DNA of 64,000 bases. Origin: an uncultured Winogradskyella sp. (GTDB lineage: Bacteria; Bacteroidota; Bacteroidia; Flavobacteriales; Flavobacteriaceae). The notes below the pieces were generated by a model. The model did no database searches. It was not told where the DNA came from and saw only the letters and a program-made list of their open reading frames with translations. The stretch is taken from the NCBI RefSeq assembly GCF_947501905.1, contig NZ_CANMXL010000002.1:248001-312000 (forward strand). The letters run 5' to 3'. Position numbers and translations under genes: made by a program. Below are positions 32,896 to 42,966 of this stretch, in pieces; position 1 is the first letter of the stretch; each line of letters starts with the position of its first letter.

Positions 32896-33699
32896 CTATT
32901 CTGAAGCTGATTTCTCTTTCATCAGTTTCTTCTGATATCTTCCTTGCACAACATCAACAATAACAAGTACAACAATAACAAAATAGAATGTTGTTTTACT
33001 CATAGGTACAATTTCGTTACCAAATATTTTAAGGTGTGCTAAATGACCGCCTTCTGTTACCAACATTATTCCTACTATAAAAAGTATAAATAATCCAAGT
33101 ACTTCGTACATTCTATTCTTTGCTAAAAATTCTGAAATACGGTCGGCTAAAAAGAGCATTAATAAACCGCTAGCTACAATAGCGATAGCCATTACAATAA
33201 ATGCTGTCGTAGAATTTTCGATTTCACTTGTTAGACCAATAGCTGCAAGAATAGAGTCGAAAGAAAAGACCAGGTTCATAATTACAATACTTACAATAAC
33301 AGCGTTTGAAGATTTTGTGCCTTTAGATTTATCTTCTACATCGATAGTTAAATCATTTAAAGAAATCATATGCCAGATTTCTTTTATTGCTGTGTAGATA
33401 ATAAAACCTCCACCCGCAAGCACAATAAGACTATGTCCATTGAAAGCAAACTCTAAAACATTTTCAATTTTACCAGTTAAAAACGAAAATGGGTTCTGAA
33501 AATATCCTATTAAAGACACTAGCACAAATAGTAACACAATACGTAATGCAATGGCAATTAAGATCCCTATTTTTCGAACTCGTTTCCTATCATTCTCGGG
33601 TGCTTTTTTCGACTCTAATGAGATATAAAGTAAATTATCGAATCCTAAAACTGCTTGTAACATAACAAGCATGAGTAATGTAAAAATAACTTCAGCCAT
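32896..33699 (-). CDS. TerC family membrane protein
   Basis: 267 residues with seven or eight spans. The start MLQAVLGFDNLLYISL carries the conserved acidic residue of TerC proteins, and a second (LVFSFDSILAAIGL) lies in the later half. Relatives affect manganese export or metal-ion homeostasis. The gene is convergent with lptB and 6 bases after pssA, same strand. Confidence 0.88.
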   Translation of the reverse strand: MAEVIFTLLMLVMLQAVLGFDNLLYISLESKKAPENDRKRVRKIGILIAIALRIVLLFVLVSLIGYFQNPFSFLTGKIENVLEFAFNGHSLIVLAGGGFIIYTAIKEIWHMISLNDLTIDVEDKSKGTKSSNAVIVSIVIMNLVFSFDSILAAIGLTSEIENSTTAFIVMAIAIVASGLLMLFLADRISEFLAKNRMYEVLGLFILFIVGIMLVTEGGHLAHLKIFGNEIVPMSKTTFYFVIVVLVIVDVVQGRYQKKLMKEKSASE

Positions 33700-33705
33700 G
33701 TGTAA

Positions 33706-34458
33706 TTATGAAATTGATTGTTGTGTAAATAGTGAAACTAAAATGTATAGTAATATGATAATTGGTATAGCTATAAAATGAAATACTACCATGAGAATAA
33801 TACTTGCAATCAAGAATAAGTATCTAACCCTATTTTCCTTAAAGCTCCAGGTTTTAAATTTTAATGCAAATAACTTAATATTAGAGTTAAGCAAATAACA
33901 ACTCAAAAGCGTAAAACCAATTAAAAACCAAACATTACCAAACAAATTTGATACGGTAATATTATATTGAAAATGTAAAATTAATGGTATTGAAAATATT
34001 AGCAATGTATTGGCAGGAACTGGTAATCCTTTGAAGTAGGTCTGTTGGTCTTCATCTAAATTGAATTTTGCCAAACGATATGCAGAGGCAACCGGTATTA
34101 AAAACCCTAACAGTGCAAGAGGACGTATTTTTAAGCCATCCCAACCCATGGTTTGGTTCCATGCATTTTCAACAACAAAAATAGTTCCACCACCAAGCGC
34201 ATCATTTATTAGACCATACATAATAATACCTGGTACTACTCCACAAGTTACCATATCTGCTAGTGAATCTAACTGAATACCTAGGTTACTCTGTACATTG
34301 AGTTTTCTAGCTAATAAGCCATCAAAAAAATCAAAGAATATGCCTAAAAACACAAATAATGCAGCGCCAACGTAATGATTATTAACCGCAAATAATATGG
34401 CTATACAACCAGAAAATAAGTTAAGTCCAGTAACAATGTTAGGTATATGTCGCTTCAT
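33706..34458 (-). CDS. pssA: CDP-diacylglycerol--serine O-phosphatidyltransferase
   Basis: 250 residues, about seven spans. The CDP-alcohol phosphotransferase signature D-G-x2-A-R-x8-G-x3-D-x3-D is intact (DGLLARKLNVQS, then GIQLDSLAD). PssA makes phosphatidylserine, the precursor of phosphatidylethanolamine. The start METs at KRHIPNIVTGLNL suits the family. Confidence 0.9.
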   Translation of the reverse strand: MKRHIPNIVTGLNLFSGCIAILFAVNNHYVGAALFVFLGIFFDFFDGLLARKLNVQSNLGIQLDSLADMVTCGVVPGIIMYGLINDALGGGTIFVVENAWNQTMGWDGLKIRPLALLGFLIPVASAYRLAKFNLDEDQQTYFKGLPVPANTLLIFSIPLILHFQYNITVSNLFGNVWFLIGFTLLSCYLLNSNIKLFALKFKTWSFKENRVRYLFLIASIILMVVFHFIAIPIIILLYILVSLFTQQSIS

Positions 34459-34585
34459 ATGATGAGTTGGTAGTTTCCGTAAAAATATAAAAGTATTTTA
34501 GTTCTATGCCTATAGCATGCAATAACTCAACCTTTTTATAGTTTAATAGAAACAAAATATTGTGCATCTTTGTAAAAAAATTGAC

Positions 34586-35656
34586 TTGAAAAATTACTTA
34601 GTAATTCTTTTAGCATGTTTGTCATTGACAATATCAGGGCAATCAGCAAGAAAATACTCCAATGAATTTATGAATATTGGTGTTGATGCTGCTGCGCTTG
34701 GGATGAGTAATGCCGTAACTTCACATACCAATAATGTTAATTCTGGCTATTGGAATCCTGCTGGTCTGGTAAACCTAGAAGATAACCAACTAGCTTTAAT
34801 GCACTCTAGCTACTTTGCAAATATTGCCAATTATAATTACTTGGCTTACGCTATGCCTCTAGATGATAGAAGCGCTGTTGGTATTTCGGTAATTCGATTT
34901 GGGGTAGATGATATTTTAGACACTACGCAATTAATAGACGACCAAGGCAATATCAATTACGATAGGATAAATACTTTTTCTACTGCGGATTATGGTGTAA
35001 CCTTGTCCTACGCACGTAAATTACCAATAGATGGTTTAAACTATGGTATAAATGCAAAAGTGATTCGTCGTGTTATTGGTGATTTTGCTTCTGCTTGGGG
35101 TTTTGGTTTTGATGCAGGTATTCAGTTTGAAAGCAAAAACGATTGGAAATTTGGCTTTATGGCTCGTGACATTACAACAACTTATAACTCTTGGGCTATT
35201 GACGAAGATGAATTTGAGAAAATTAGTGGCGCCATCGCCGGACAAAATCAAACTTTACCAGAAAAATCTGAATTAACTTTACCTAAGTTAGAAATAGGTA
35301 TGTCAAAGTCATGGACTTTTCATTATGATTATACATTGCTTGCAGCCCTTAATCTTAATATGCGCTTTGCTGAAACTAATGATATCATATCTACATCTTT
35401 TGCTAGTATTGCACCTGCACTAGGATTTCAGTTTGGCTATACAGATTTAGTCTTTTTACGTGCTGGGGTTGGTAATTTCCAAAATGAGTTACAAATTGAC
35501 AACTCTGAAAATTTGACATTTCAGCCTAATTTTGGTGTTGGTTTTAAATACAAAGGTATTGAGATAGATTATGCTTTTACAGACATAGGCGACCAAAGTG
35601 CTGCATTATATTCTAATGTCTTCTCCGTGAAATTAGATTTCAGTATTTTTAGATAG
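34586..35656 (+). CDS. PorV/PorQ family outer membrane protein
   Basis: About 356 residues from a TTG start at 34586. The frame is open from a GTG at 34562, but the TTG gives a clean signal peptide (KNYLVILLACLSLTISGQ), and the promoter-like CATCTTTG at 34565-34572 would otherwise lie inside the gene. The mature sequence SARKYSNEFMNIGVDAAALGMSNA and NSGYWNPAGL is diagnostic of PorV/PorQ-like proteins, barrels linked to type IX secretion. It precedes the DUF4105 gene by 17 bases. Confidence 0.85.
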   Translation: MKNYLVILLACLSLTISGQSARKYSNEFMNIGVDAAALGMSNAVTSHTNNVNSGYWNPAGLVNLEDNQLALMHSSYFANIANYNYLAYAMPLDDRSAVGISVIRFGVDDILDTTQLIDDQGNINYDRINTFSTADYGVTLSYARKLPIDGLNYGINAKVIRRVIGDFASAWGFGFDAGIQFESKNDWKFGFMARDITTTYNSWAIDEDEFEKISGAIAGQNQTLPEKSELTLPKLEIGMSKSWTFHYDYTLLAALNLNMRFAETNDIISTSFASIAPALGFQFGYTDLVFLRAGVGNFQNELQIDNSENLTFQPNFGVGFKYKGIEIDYAFTDIGDQSAALYSNVFSVKLDFSIFR

Positions 35657-35673
35657 AATTTTCAGAATCAACT

Positions 35674-36846
35674 ATGAAACTCAAATTATCTGTACTTACT
35701 CTACTTTTCTTTTTTAGTTATAATTTTTCACAACAATTACAATTATCGCCACAAGCAGAAGTTTCTGTATTAACATTTGGGCCAGGCACAAACCTAAATG
35801 ATGCTTTTGGACATAATGCTTTTAGAATAAAAGATAGAGCCCAAGGAATTGATTTGGTTTATGGCTACGGCGGTTATGATTTTGAAGCTCCAAATTTCTA
35901 TTTAAAATTTGCCCAAGGCAAATTGAATTACCTCATCAGCAGGAAAAAATTTTCAGATATATTTCAATTATACCGCTATTACGATAGAACAATAGATGAA
36001 CAAACACTAAATTTTGACCAAGACCAAAAACAGAAATTATATAATTATCTAGATAATAATTATAAGCCTGAAAACAGAAGATATCTGTATGATTTTTTTT
36101 ATGATAATTGTGCTACTAAAATTAGAGATGTTACCAACTCAAGTGCTAGCCAAGGTATCCGTTTTTCTGAAATAAAAGACGAAGAAAAAAAAACATTCAG
36201 AACTCTTATCCATGAACAAGTTGGTCTAAACACTTGGGGGAGTTTTGGTATTGACATTGCGTTAGGCTCTATAATTGATAAGCAAGCTACTAGTGCTGAA
36301 CAAATGTTTTTACCAAAATATATTTTTAAGAATTTTGAAAATGCCCAAATTGGCTCTAAAACACTAGTCAAAGGCACCAACACCATTTACAAATCGAGAC
36401 ATAATAAAGGTTATAAAACTAATCTGTTTTTTAGCAGTCCAATTGTAATAATGAGTATATTATCTGCTCTTATTATTTACCTCACTTACAGAGATTATAA
36501 ATCTAAAAAAAGAACAAAATGGTTAGATGTTATCCTATTTGGTATTACAGGTATAATTGGTGTTGCGCTTCTTCTTTTATGGTTTGGTACAGACCATACT
36601 GCAACAGGATACAATTATAATTTGCTTTGGGCATTCCCTATTAACCTATTTGTTATAGGGCAACTCTTTAAAAAACAAACCAAAAATTGGTTTAGGAGTT
36701 ATATTAAATTTTTAATCATTATGCTAGCCTTAATGATTATGCATTGGTTTATTGGTATTCAAGTTTTTGCGATTGCACTACTACCGCTTTTAATAGCATT
36801 ACTGATAAGATATTTGTATTTGCTTCGCTATTATAAAACAGCTTAA
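35674..36846 (+). CDS. DUF4105 (Lnb-like) membrane protein
   Basis: 390 residues: signal peptide (about 1-20), then a periplasmic DUF4105/Lnb N-terminal domain (VLTFGPGTNLNDAFGHNAFRI; FYDNCATKIRD) with conserved His and Cys. About five membrane spans follow (from about 250 to 385). Enzymatic activity of the family is unclear. It is convergent with the polysaccharide cluster, with stop codons adjacent. Confidence 0.82.
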   Translation: MKLKLSVLTLLFFFSYNFSQQLQLSPQAEVSVLTFGPGTNLNDAFGHNAFRIKDRAQGIDLVYGYGGYDFEAPNFYLKFAQGKLNYLISRKKFSDIFQLYRYYDRTIDEQTLNFDQDQKQKLYNYLDNNYKPENRRYLYDFFYDNCATKIRDVTNSSASQGIRFSEIKDEEKKTFRTLIHEQVGLNTWGSFGIDIALGSIIDKQATSAEQMFLPKYIFKNFENAQIGSKTLVKGTNTIYKSRHNKGYKTNLFFSSPIVIMSILSALIIYLTYRDYKSKKRTKWLDVILFGITGIIGVALLLLWFGTDHTATGYNYNLLWAFPINLFVIGQLFKKQTKNWFRSYIKFLIIMLALMIMHWFIGIQVFAIALLPLLIALLIRYLYLLRYYKTA

Positions 36847-38241
36847 TTATTGCCCTCTGTAATATAGAACTGTACTCAAAGTTTTCAAAATAATATTAAG
36901 ATCTAGAAATGGACTTCTATGCTTTATATAGTACAGGTCATATTGAAGTTTAGTAAGGCTTTCTTCTACAGAACCACCATATCGTGAATTCACCTGAGCC
37001 CAACCCGTAAGTCCAGGTTTAATAATATGACGTGTTTCATAAAACGGGATAGATCGTGATAATTCTGCAACAAAAAATGGGCGTTCTGGTCTTGGTCCAA
37101 TAATGCTCATTTCACCTTTTATTACATTAATAAACTGTGGAATTTCATCTAATCTAGAGCGCCTTAAAAATTTCCCAAAAGTAGTGACACGAGCATCATC
37201 TTTTGTAGCCCATTGCGCTTTCCTAGCTTCGGCATTAACAACCATTGTCCTAAACTTATAAATAGTAAATAAAGTACTATTTCTTCCTATGCGTTCTTGA
37301 GTATAAAACAAAGGCCCTCTATTACCAAAGGCATTACCTATAAATACAAATGGTATTATTAATAACATGAAAAGCAATCCAAAAAATGAAAACACAATAT
37401 CAAAAGTCCTCTGAAAGAATCTGTAAAGTTGATTTTCATTATTACGGCTAAACGGAAAATATTTATAGAAATCTTTACCTACGTATTGAATAGGCACTTT
37501 GTTAGTTACTTCTTCATATACCTGAGTATACTCTCTTATTTTAAATCCACGTTCTAATAACAGCATCAATTCGTGATATAAATCTGGAGTGATATGCTCA
37601 GCATTGTTAGCTGCCACAATAATTTCAGAAATTTGCTCATCAATAATTACATTAGAAAGATGTTTAGTGGTATACTCCTTTAAACCTTTATATTTTATTG
37701 AATCTCCATCGTTACCTTCACTATTTATAAAACCTACAAATTTATAATTAGAGTCTGCAGATGTTAGCGTGTTTACTACATTATCTATATTAGGTAATTC
37801 GCCAACCAAAAGTATATGCTTGTAGAATCTCGGAGAAGCAATCAGAGTATTATAAAGCACACGCCATAAAAATACAAATGCTATAAGCGCTATATAAAAA
37901 TATATGATTTGCAGACGTGCTTCTGGCAAAAAAGGTGTAACAATAGGTGTTAAAAGATAGAATAAAACCACTGTTGACATACAGAGTACAATATTCTTAA
38001 AGCTTACATCTAACTTACTTGCTTTTTGTAAATCGTATATTTCAAAAATAGTCCCAAAAATAGATATGTAAACGACCAATACAATAAGAGGAACTGTATT
38101 CTCTGAGGTAATCTCAAGATACTCAAATCCAAAATAAGTAGATAAAATAAATATCCCTAAAAATGCCATGAGTACATCTACTATGCGCAATAAAACCTTG
38201 CGCTCTGATATCTCAAAGTGGATGGCACTATTCTGTTTCAT
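36847..38241 (-). CDS. Polyprenyl-phosphate glycosylphosphotransferase (priming enzyme)
   Basis: 464 residues: five N-terminal spans (about 15-140), a Rossmann-like middle (about 140-260), one span (about 280-300), and the bacterial sugar transferase domain (about 275-464; YKFRTMVVNAEARKAQW, RRSRLDEIPQFINVIKGEMS, GPRPERP). It transfers a sugar phosphate to undecaprenyl phosphate, starting a repeat unit. It is the last gene of the minus-strand cluster and has its own possible promoter. Confidence 0.92.
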   Translation of the reverse strand: MKQNSAIHFEISERKVLLRIVDVLMAFLGIFILSTYFGFEYLEITSENTVPLIVLVVYISIFGTIFEIYDLQKASKLDVSFKNIVLCMSTVVLFYLLTPIVTPFLPEARLQIIYFYIALIAFVFLWRVLYNTLIASPRFYKHILLVGELPNIDNVVNTLTSADSNYKFVGFINSEGNDGDSIKYKGLKEYTTKHLSNVIIDEQISEIIVAANNAEHITPDLYHELMLLLERGFKIREYTQVYEEVTNKVPIQYVGKDFYKYFPFSRNNENQLYRFFQRTFDIVFSFFGLLFMLLIIPFVFIGNAFGNRGPLFYTQERIGRNSTLFTIYKFRTMVVNAEARKAQWATKDDARVTTFGKFLRRSRLDEIPQFINVIKGEMSIIGPRPERPFFVAELSRSIPFYETRHIIKPGLTGWAQVNSRYGGSVEESLTKLQYDLYYIKHRSPFLDLNIILKTLSTVLYYRGQ

Positions 38242-38262
38242 GTTAGGGGAATAATTGTTACT

Positions 38263-38292
38263 GTAAAGATAGACCTCTTATACAGAAAACAA
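38263..38292 (-). promoter_or_regulatory. Possible promoter of the priming transferase gene
   Basis: On the minus strand TATCTTTA follows a TTG by 18 bases, close to TTG-N17-23-TAnnTTTG with one mismatch in the last base. It lies 22 bases before the start at 38241 and would give this gene independent transcription. Confidence 0.4.
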
Positions 38293-38300
38293 AACAAATC

Positions 38301-39317
38301 TTAATTAGGTTTAAAAATTGAATACCACTGTGTCTTAATTACTTCCCAATCAAAGCACTCTACTTTTTGTCTTGCATTCGTAGAAAGTTGATGTCTTAAA
38401 TCTTTATTATTAAAAATCCTTAAAATACTTTTTACCATTGCATCAACATCATTGACAGGCACTAATAGACCATTTTCATTATTATCTATTAAAAAAGGTA
38501 ATCCTCCAACATTTGTCGACACCACAGGAAATGCAAGTGCCATAGCTTCAATAATACTGACTGGCATATTATCATAGTTAGTCGTATTAATAAAAACATT
38601 ATAGTCTCTAGATAATTTTATCCATTGTTCTTTTGATAGCTTACCTGTAAACTTTACATCCACATTTAGTTTTTTAGACAGAGCTTTTACAGATTCTAAA
38701 CTTCCATCAGAATCTGGACCAACCATACATAGTTCAACACTATATCCAGAATCTTTCAAATCTTTCATGACTTTTACAGCCATTTTAGGGTTATATATTT
38801 CTGAGAAGGAACGTACCCAAAGCAATCTTATAGCATCATACAGTTTTGGTGTCACTTCATATTTATCAATAGATATACTATTGGGTATATATACCACATT
38901 GTCAAATCCTTTATTATTAAAAATAGATTTCAGATACAATGATGGTGAGACATTTAGTCTACTATTATTGAATATCGAAGCAGACATCTTTGGGTTTTTA
39001 TCTAATCGTTCTGGAAGATTACCTCCATGAAGAATAGGATAATAAGGCACCGCAAATAATCTGCATACTAGGCTACATAAAAACGCATAATAGAAGTTTT
39101 GAGTGCTATACGTATCTATAAGTACGCCATCTACCCATTTCGCATAACGTATACAATACCATAACATATGCAAAAATCGGATGAACTTATTACTGTAAGA
39201 CGATGCATAACGCAAATTATAACCTTCGAACTCAAGCAAACCTCCTAAAACCTGAATAGATGATATATTAGTTTTAGTTGTATTTAAGTTATTGCCTATG
39301 TACAATAGGTTCTTCAT
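38301..39317 (-). CDS. Glycosyltransferase family 4
   Basis: 338 residues, GT-B fold. The C-terminal nucleotide-sugar region contains NTTNYDNMPVSIIEAMALAFPVVSTNVGG, the E-x7-E-like pattern of GT4 enzymes. It probably uses an NDP-sugar to extend the lipid-linked chain at the inner membrane. It is second from the downstream end of the cluster. Confidence 0.88.
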   Translation of the reverse strand: MKNLLYIGNNLNTTKTNISSIQVLGGLLEFEGYNLRYASSYSNKFIRFLHMLWYCIRYAKWVDGVLIDTYSTQNFYYAFLCSLVCRLFAVPYYPILHGGNLPERLDKNPKMSASIFNNSRLNVSPSLYLKSIFNNKGFDNVVYIPNSISIDKYEVTPKLYDAIRLLWVRSFSEIYNPKMAVKVMKDLKDSGYSVELCMVGPDSDGSLESVKALSKKLNVDVKFTGKLSKEQWIKLSRDYNVFINTTNYDNMPVSIIEAMALAFPVVSTNVGGLPFLIDNNENGLLVPVNDVDAMVKSILRIFNNKDLRHQLSTNARQKVECFDWEVIKTQWYSIFKPN

Positions 39318-39330
39318 CTATAGATATCTT

Positions 39331-40728
39331 TTATTGCTCCGATGCAATTTGTGGTTGAATATTCCTATTCCGTATTGAACGCTTATTCTGACTCGTATCG
39401 TGTGTTACATTTAACAAGGCTAGCGCGTATAAAACTGCTGGTGCCGCAATACGAATCCCAGAATGATTAATTGTTGCAAACCAAAAAGCTAAAAAGGAAA
39501 AGAAAAATATATTACGCCGATTATTTGTTCTTAAAGTTAGTGGCTTAAATATTAAAATTAAGATACATATAATTCCTAGCATTCCATGCTCAGATAATAA
39601 TCTACCTAATTCATTATGGGAAGGTAATTGTTGACCCGTTTCTTGAACTCTTTTATTTTTTACGCGAGAAGCTCCAATACCCAAAAACGGACTCTCCAAG
39701 AAGCCATCAACCTCTTCTATAAATAAATCTAATCTACCAGTGGTTAAATCTTCCTTCTCACGTCCTAATGCATCTTGGTTGGCATAACGTTTGTCTATTA
39801 AACCACGTGTTTGATTTGAGCTTACAACCCAAGTTATAGCTAGTATGCTCACCAACAAGAACACAGAACCAAATAGAGGAATAAGACGTTTTACCTTTAA
39901 ACGAAAAACAACTGTAGCAAAAAATGCAGCAATTACTAATCCTGCTGCTAGAACACCACCACGACTAAAAGTAACAATAGCTCTAAATGTCATCGCAGCC
40001 AATAGAATAAGATTAAGTGATTTTAAGAATATATTAGGTGATTTTAATACCAAACGTACAACAACACAAAAAATACCCAATCCTAAAATTGTAGATACCT
40101 GATTTGGCCCAAAACCTCCTGAAAGCGCAGCGTTAGAAGCGGTACCACTCAACCTATCTTTTATTGATGGTGTGTATAAAAACAGATAGGTCGTTGTCGA
40201 AATAATGGGAAGTAGAATGTACAAAATAAGTTTATGTAGTTGCTGATACGTCACTTTTCTATCGTAACAAAACAAGGCTGCTAAACCTAAGCAAACAGGA
40301 CCACTTAATACAAAAGTGATATTAGATCTAAACTTAGCATCTAAAGTAAGAGTTACAGATGCCACAATAATAGAAGGTATTAATAAAACGAGATAAATAA
40401 AATAGGCATACCCTTTTCCTGAAACACCTCTATAGAACATACCAATAAGCACAAAGACGACGACTAAATATTTTGAAGCTTCATAAGCCAAACCACCTTT
40501 AGTCATCCGAAATAAAATCTCAATACCAGTAAAATAGGCACAACCCAAAAGCACATTCATGGTCAGCTTAGAAGGTGTGGAAGTTACTATGCGATATAAG
40601 AAATATCCCATTATAATCAGAAAAAAAATCTTTGCAAATGGCTTAAAAATAAAGAATATCAAGCCTAAACCTATATGTAACAATACAAGTTGAATGTAAG
40701 AATCGTTTTGTAATAATCTTCGTCTCAA
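39331..40728 (-). CDS. O-antigen ligase/polymerase family membrane protein
   Basis: 465 residues with about 11-12 membrane spans and one large periplasmic loop near the C-terminus (ETGQQLPSHNELGRLLSEHG), with the conserved His of Wzy/WaaL proteins. It may polymerise repeat units (Wzy) or ligate glycan; sequence alone does not decide. It is the only such gene in the visible cluster. Confidence 0.85.
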   Translation of the reverse strand: MRRRLLQNDSYIQLVLLHIGLGLIFFIFKPFAKIFFLIIMGYFLYRIVTSTPSKLTMNVLLGCAYFTGIEILFRMTKGGLAYEASKYLVVVFVLIGMFYRGVSGKGYAYFIYLVLLIPSIIVASVTLTLDAKFRSNITFVLSGPVCLGLAALFCYDRKVTYQQLHKLILYILLPIISTTTYLFLYTPSIKDRLSGTASNAALSGGFGPNQVSTILGLGIFCVVVRLVLKSPNIFLKSLNLILLAAMTFRAIVTFSRGGVLAAGLVIAAFFATVVFRLKVKRLIPLFGSVFLLVSILAITWVVSSNQTRGLIDKRYANQDALGREKEDLTTGRLDLFIEEVDGFLESPFLGIGASRVKNKRVQETGQQLPSHNELGRLLSEHGMLGIICILILIFKPLTLRTNNRRNIFFFSFLAFWFATINHSGIRIAAPAVLYALALLNVTHDTSQNKRSIRNRNIQPQIASEQ

Positions 40729-40735
40729 ACTAGGC

Positions 40736-41863
40736 TTAAGATAGTATTTCTGTTAGAATTCTATTGGTATAATGATTAAAAGTAAATCGCTTTACAAAAT
40801 CTTGACTATGATTTAGTAAGTTTTGATATTGAGTGTCATCTAGATTAAAAATAGTATCTAATTGGAGTTTCAATCCTTCAGCTGATATTGGTGATACTAT
40901 AAAACCATTTTCTCTATGTTTTACATATTGCGCAATGGCAGAAACCGAAGAGACCACTGGTAAGCATCCAAAATTTGAAGCTTCAGCAATTACCTTTGGA
41001 AAACCTTCTGAGGCACTTGTCGGCATTAGTAAAAATTGACTTTTCTTATAAACATCAAAAACTTCAGAACGTGGCAAATAACCACGAAATCTAAAATCAA
41101 TATCGGATTGTTTTACTATTTCTTCAAAATGCGTTTTCTCATTACCATCACCTATAAGGTGTACTTGTCCTACTCTACTCTGCTCACTTTTCGACAAACT
41201 CATAAAAGCTTCAATAATTCGTCCAACACCTTTTGGAGTTTCTAAACGACCTACATAGCAAAAATTTAATTTATCTTCTAACTGTCTTATAGACACTATA
41301 TCTTTTCCTCTTAATAAATCCTCATCTTTAAGACATGGATTCTCAAAAGTCAAGCATTGTCTAGGTTGATCTGACCATTGCCCATTGATTGTTACTAATC
41401 TGGATTGTTTTTTTAATAGCCAACGTTGCAATCTATAACCTAAAGGCGGATTTTTTTGACTCCAATTACCGGCATATTTATACCAACCCTTTTTCTTTGA
41501 AAACAATGTCAAGTATGGGATTAAAAAGACACCTATACCTGTTGGTGTTCTTAGTTGAAAGGCATCAGCATCTTTTAATAATTTATTGACTATACCGATT
41601 ACTTTTGGAATGTTGCTAATAGTCTTTAGTTTACTTGAAACACTTGTACCTCCTAAAGCTGGTAAAGCTTCAAAATGAATATTATCTTCTGTATATTCAG
41701 CAGTGCTTGGAGGTGCTTCAGAATTATGAAGCATGGCCACATGGGTAATAGACTCAAAATGAGGCGCTAGGTGATTAATTTCGTTAATCGTCGGCCCCCA
41801 ACCTATTATTTTACCAGCTGCAGTTTTATAATGTTCTGTATGTGAAATGATGACGAGTTTCAA
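40736..41863 (-). CDS. Glycosyltransferase family 4
   Basis: 375 residues, GT-B. Markers: LNFCYVGRLETPKGVGRIIEAF and TSASEGFPKVIAEASNFGCLPVVSS. The N-terminus (VIISHTEHYK) lacks the glycine-rich opening common in GT4. It overlaps the preceding gene in transcription (41860) by 4 bases, showing tight coupling. Confidence 0.88.
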   Translation of the reverse strand: MKLVIISHTEHYKTAAGKIIGWGPTINEINHLAPHFESITHVAMLHNSEAPPSTAEYTEDNIHFEALPALGGTSVSSKLKTISNIPKVIGIVNKLLKDADAFQLRTPTGIGVFLIPYLTLFSKKKGWYKYAGNWSQKNPPLGYRLQRWLLKKQSRLVTINGQWSDQPRQCLTFENPCLKDEDLLRGKDIVSIRQLEDKLNFCYVGRLETPKGVGRIIEAFMSLSKSEQSRVGQVHLIGDGNEKTHFEEIVKQSDIDFRFRGYLPRSEVFDVYKKSQFLLMPTSASEGFPKVIAEASNFGCLPVVSSVSAIAQYVKHRENGFIVSPISAEGLKLQLDTIFNLDDTQYQNLLNHSQDFVKRFTFNHYTNRILTEILS

Positions 41864-42966
41864 GAATCTATAAAATCTATATAACGTTTAATAATATGTT
41901 GCCATTGGTGTAACTCAGACCAAGATTTAGCCTCTCGTTCAAATGCAGATTTGTTATCCAAAATTGTAGTAACAGCATCTATTAATTTTTCTGATTCACG
42001 AGCATTTACAAGCAATCCTGACTTACCATGAGACACTGCATCTTCTATTCCACAGCCTTTTGCTCCAATAGTTGGCAAACCAAAATGATTGGCTTCAATT
42101 AATGCAATTCCAAAGCCTTCAACATCTCCTGTTTGGGTTGTTTTGCTCAGCATTACACAAATATCGGCATTTTCGTAAAAGCCTTTCAGTTGTTGATGTG
42201 TTACATGTCCATGAAACGTAACGTGTTCTAAAACACCAAGAGACTTTGCTATATCTCTACAAGCGTCAACTTCAGTTTTAAAACCTACGCAATGGTAATG
42301 TACATTTGGGTATTTCTCTTTTAAAATAGGCAAATGCTTAATTACGTTTGCCTGCCCTTTTCGTTCAGTAACATTACCTACAGTAAGTAATTTGGGCGAT
42401 CCTTTTAATTCAATAGAATTATTGTCTACATATTTTAATGTTGAAACTGAAAATCCATTAGGAATTACAGTTACAGATTTTAGCTTTAATTCTTCAACTA
42501 ATGTCTTTGTGAAATTTGAAACAGCAATAATTTTATCAAATCTTATTAAAGAGGAATTAACAGACTTTTTTAAACGTGGATTCGTGAAATTGACTTCAGT
42601 ACCATGAATAACAGCAATAATTTTAGCAGAAATTATCGGTTTTAAAATAGCACCTATCCATAATGGGAATTTACCCGAACATATCAGAAAACTAGCAGAT
42701 TTAGAAAGCTTAAAACATAACCAAATTCGTTTTAAATACATTAAATACCGAGAGTTTTTTAATGTTATACGATAGACTTTACTTTGCAATTCCGAATCAA
42801 ATTTAGCTTCATTTTCAACAGTATCTCGTTGGTCTGCAATTACTGAGACTTTGTAGCCAGATTTTTGGAGATATTCTGCTAAATTATAGGCATGATTTCC
42901 TATACCTCCAGGTAAAGGTGGAAATTCCGAAGTTAAAAGAACAATATGTTTCTTCCTTTTTGACAT
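41860..42966 (-). CDS. Glycosyltransferase family 4
   Basis: 368 residues, GT-B with a complete opening SEFPPLPGGIGNHAYNLAEYL and the C-terminal VEGFGIALIEANHFGLPTIGAKGCG. Its product is probably a transferase for a hexose-type NDP-sugar; donor unknown. Its start codon shares one base with the preceding gene's stop. Confidence 0.9.
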   Translation of the reverse strand: MSKRKKHIVLLTSEFPPLPGGIGNHAYNLAEYLQKSGYKVSVIADQRDTVENEAKFDSELQSKVYRITLKNSRYLMYLKRIWLCFKLSKSASFLICSGKFPLWIGAILKPIISAKIIAVIHGTEVNFTNPRLKKSVNSSLIRFDKIIAVSNFTKTLVEELKLKSVTVIPNGFSVSTLKYVDNNSIELKGSPKLLTVGNVTERKGQANVIKHLPILKEKYPNVHYHCVGFKTEVDACRDIAKSLGVLEHVTFHGHVTHQQLKGFYENADICVMLSKTTQTGDVEGFGIALIEANHFGLPTIGAKGCGIEDAVSHGKSGLLVNARESEKLIDAVTTILDNKSAFEREAKSWSELHQWQHIIKRYIDFIDS

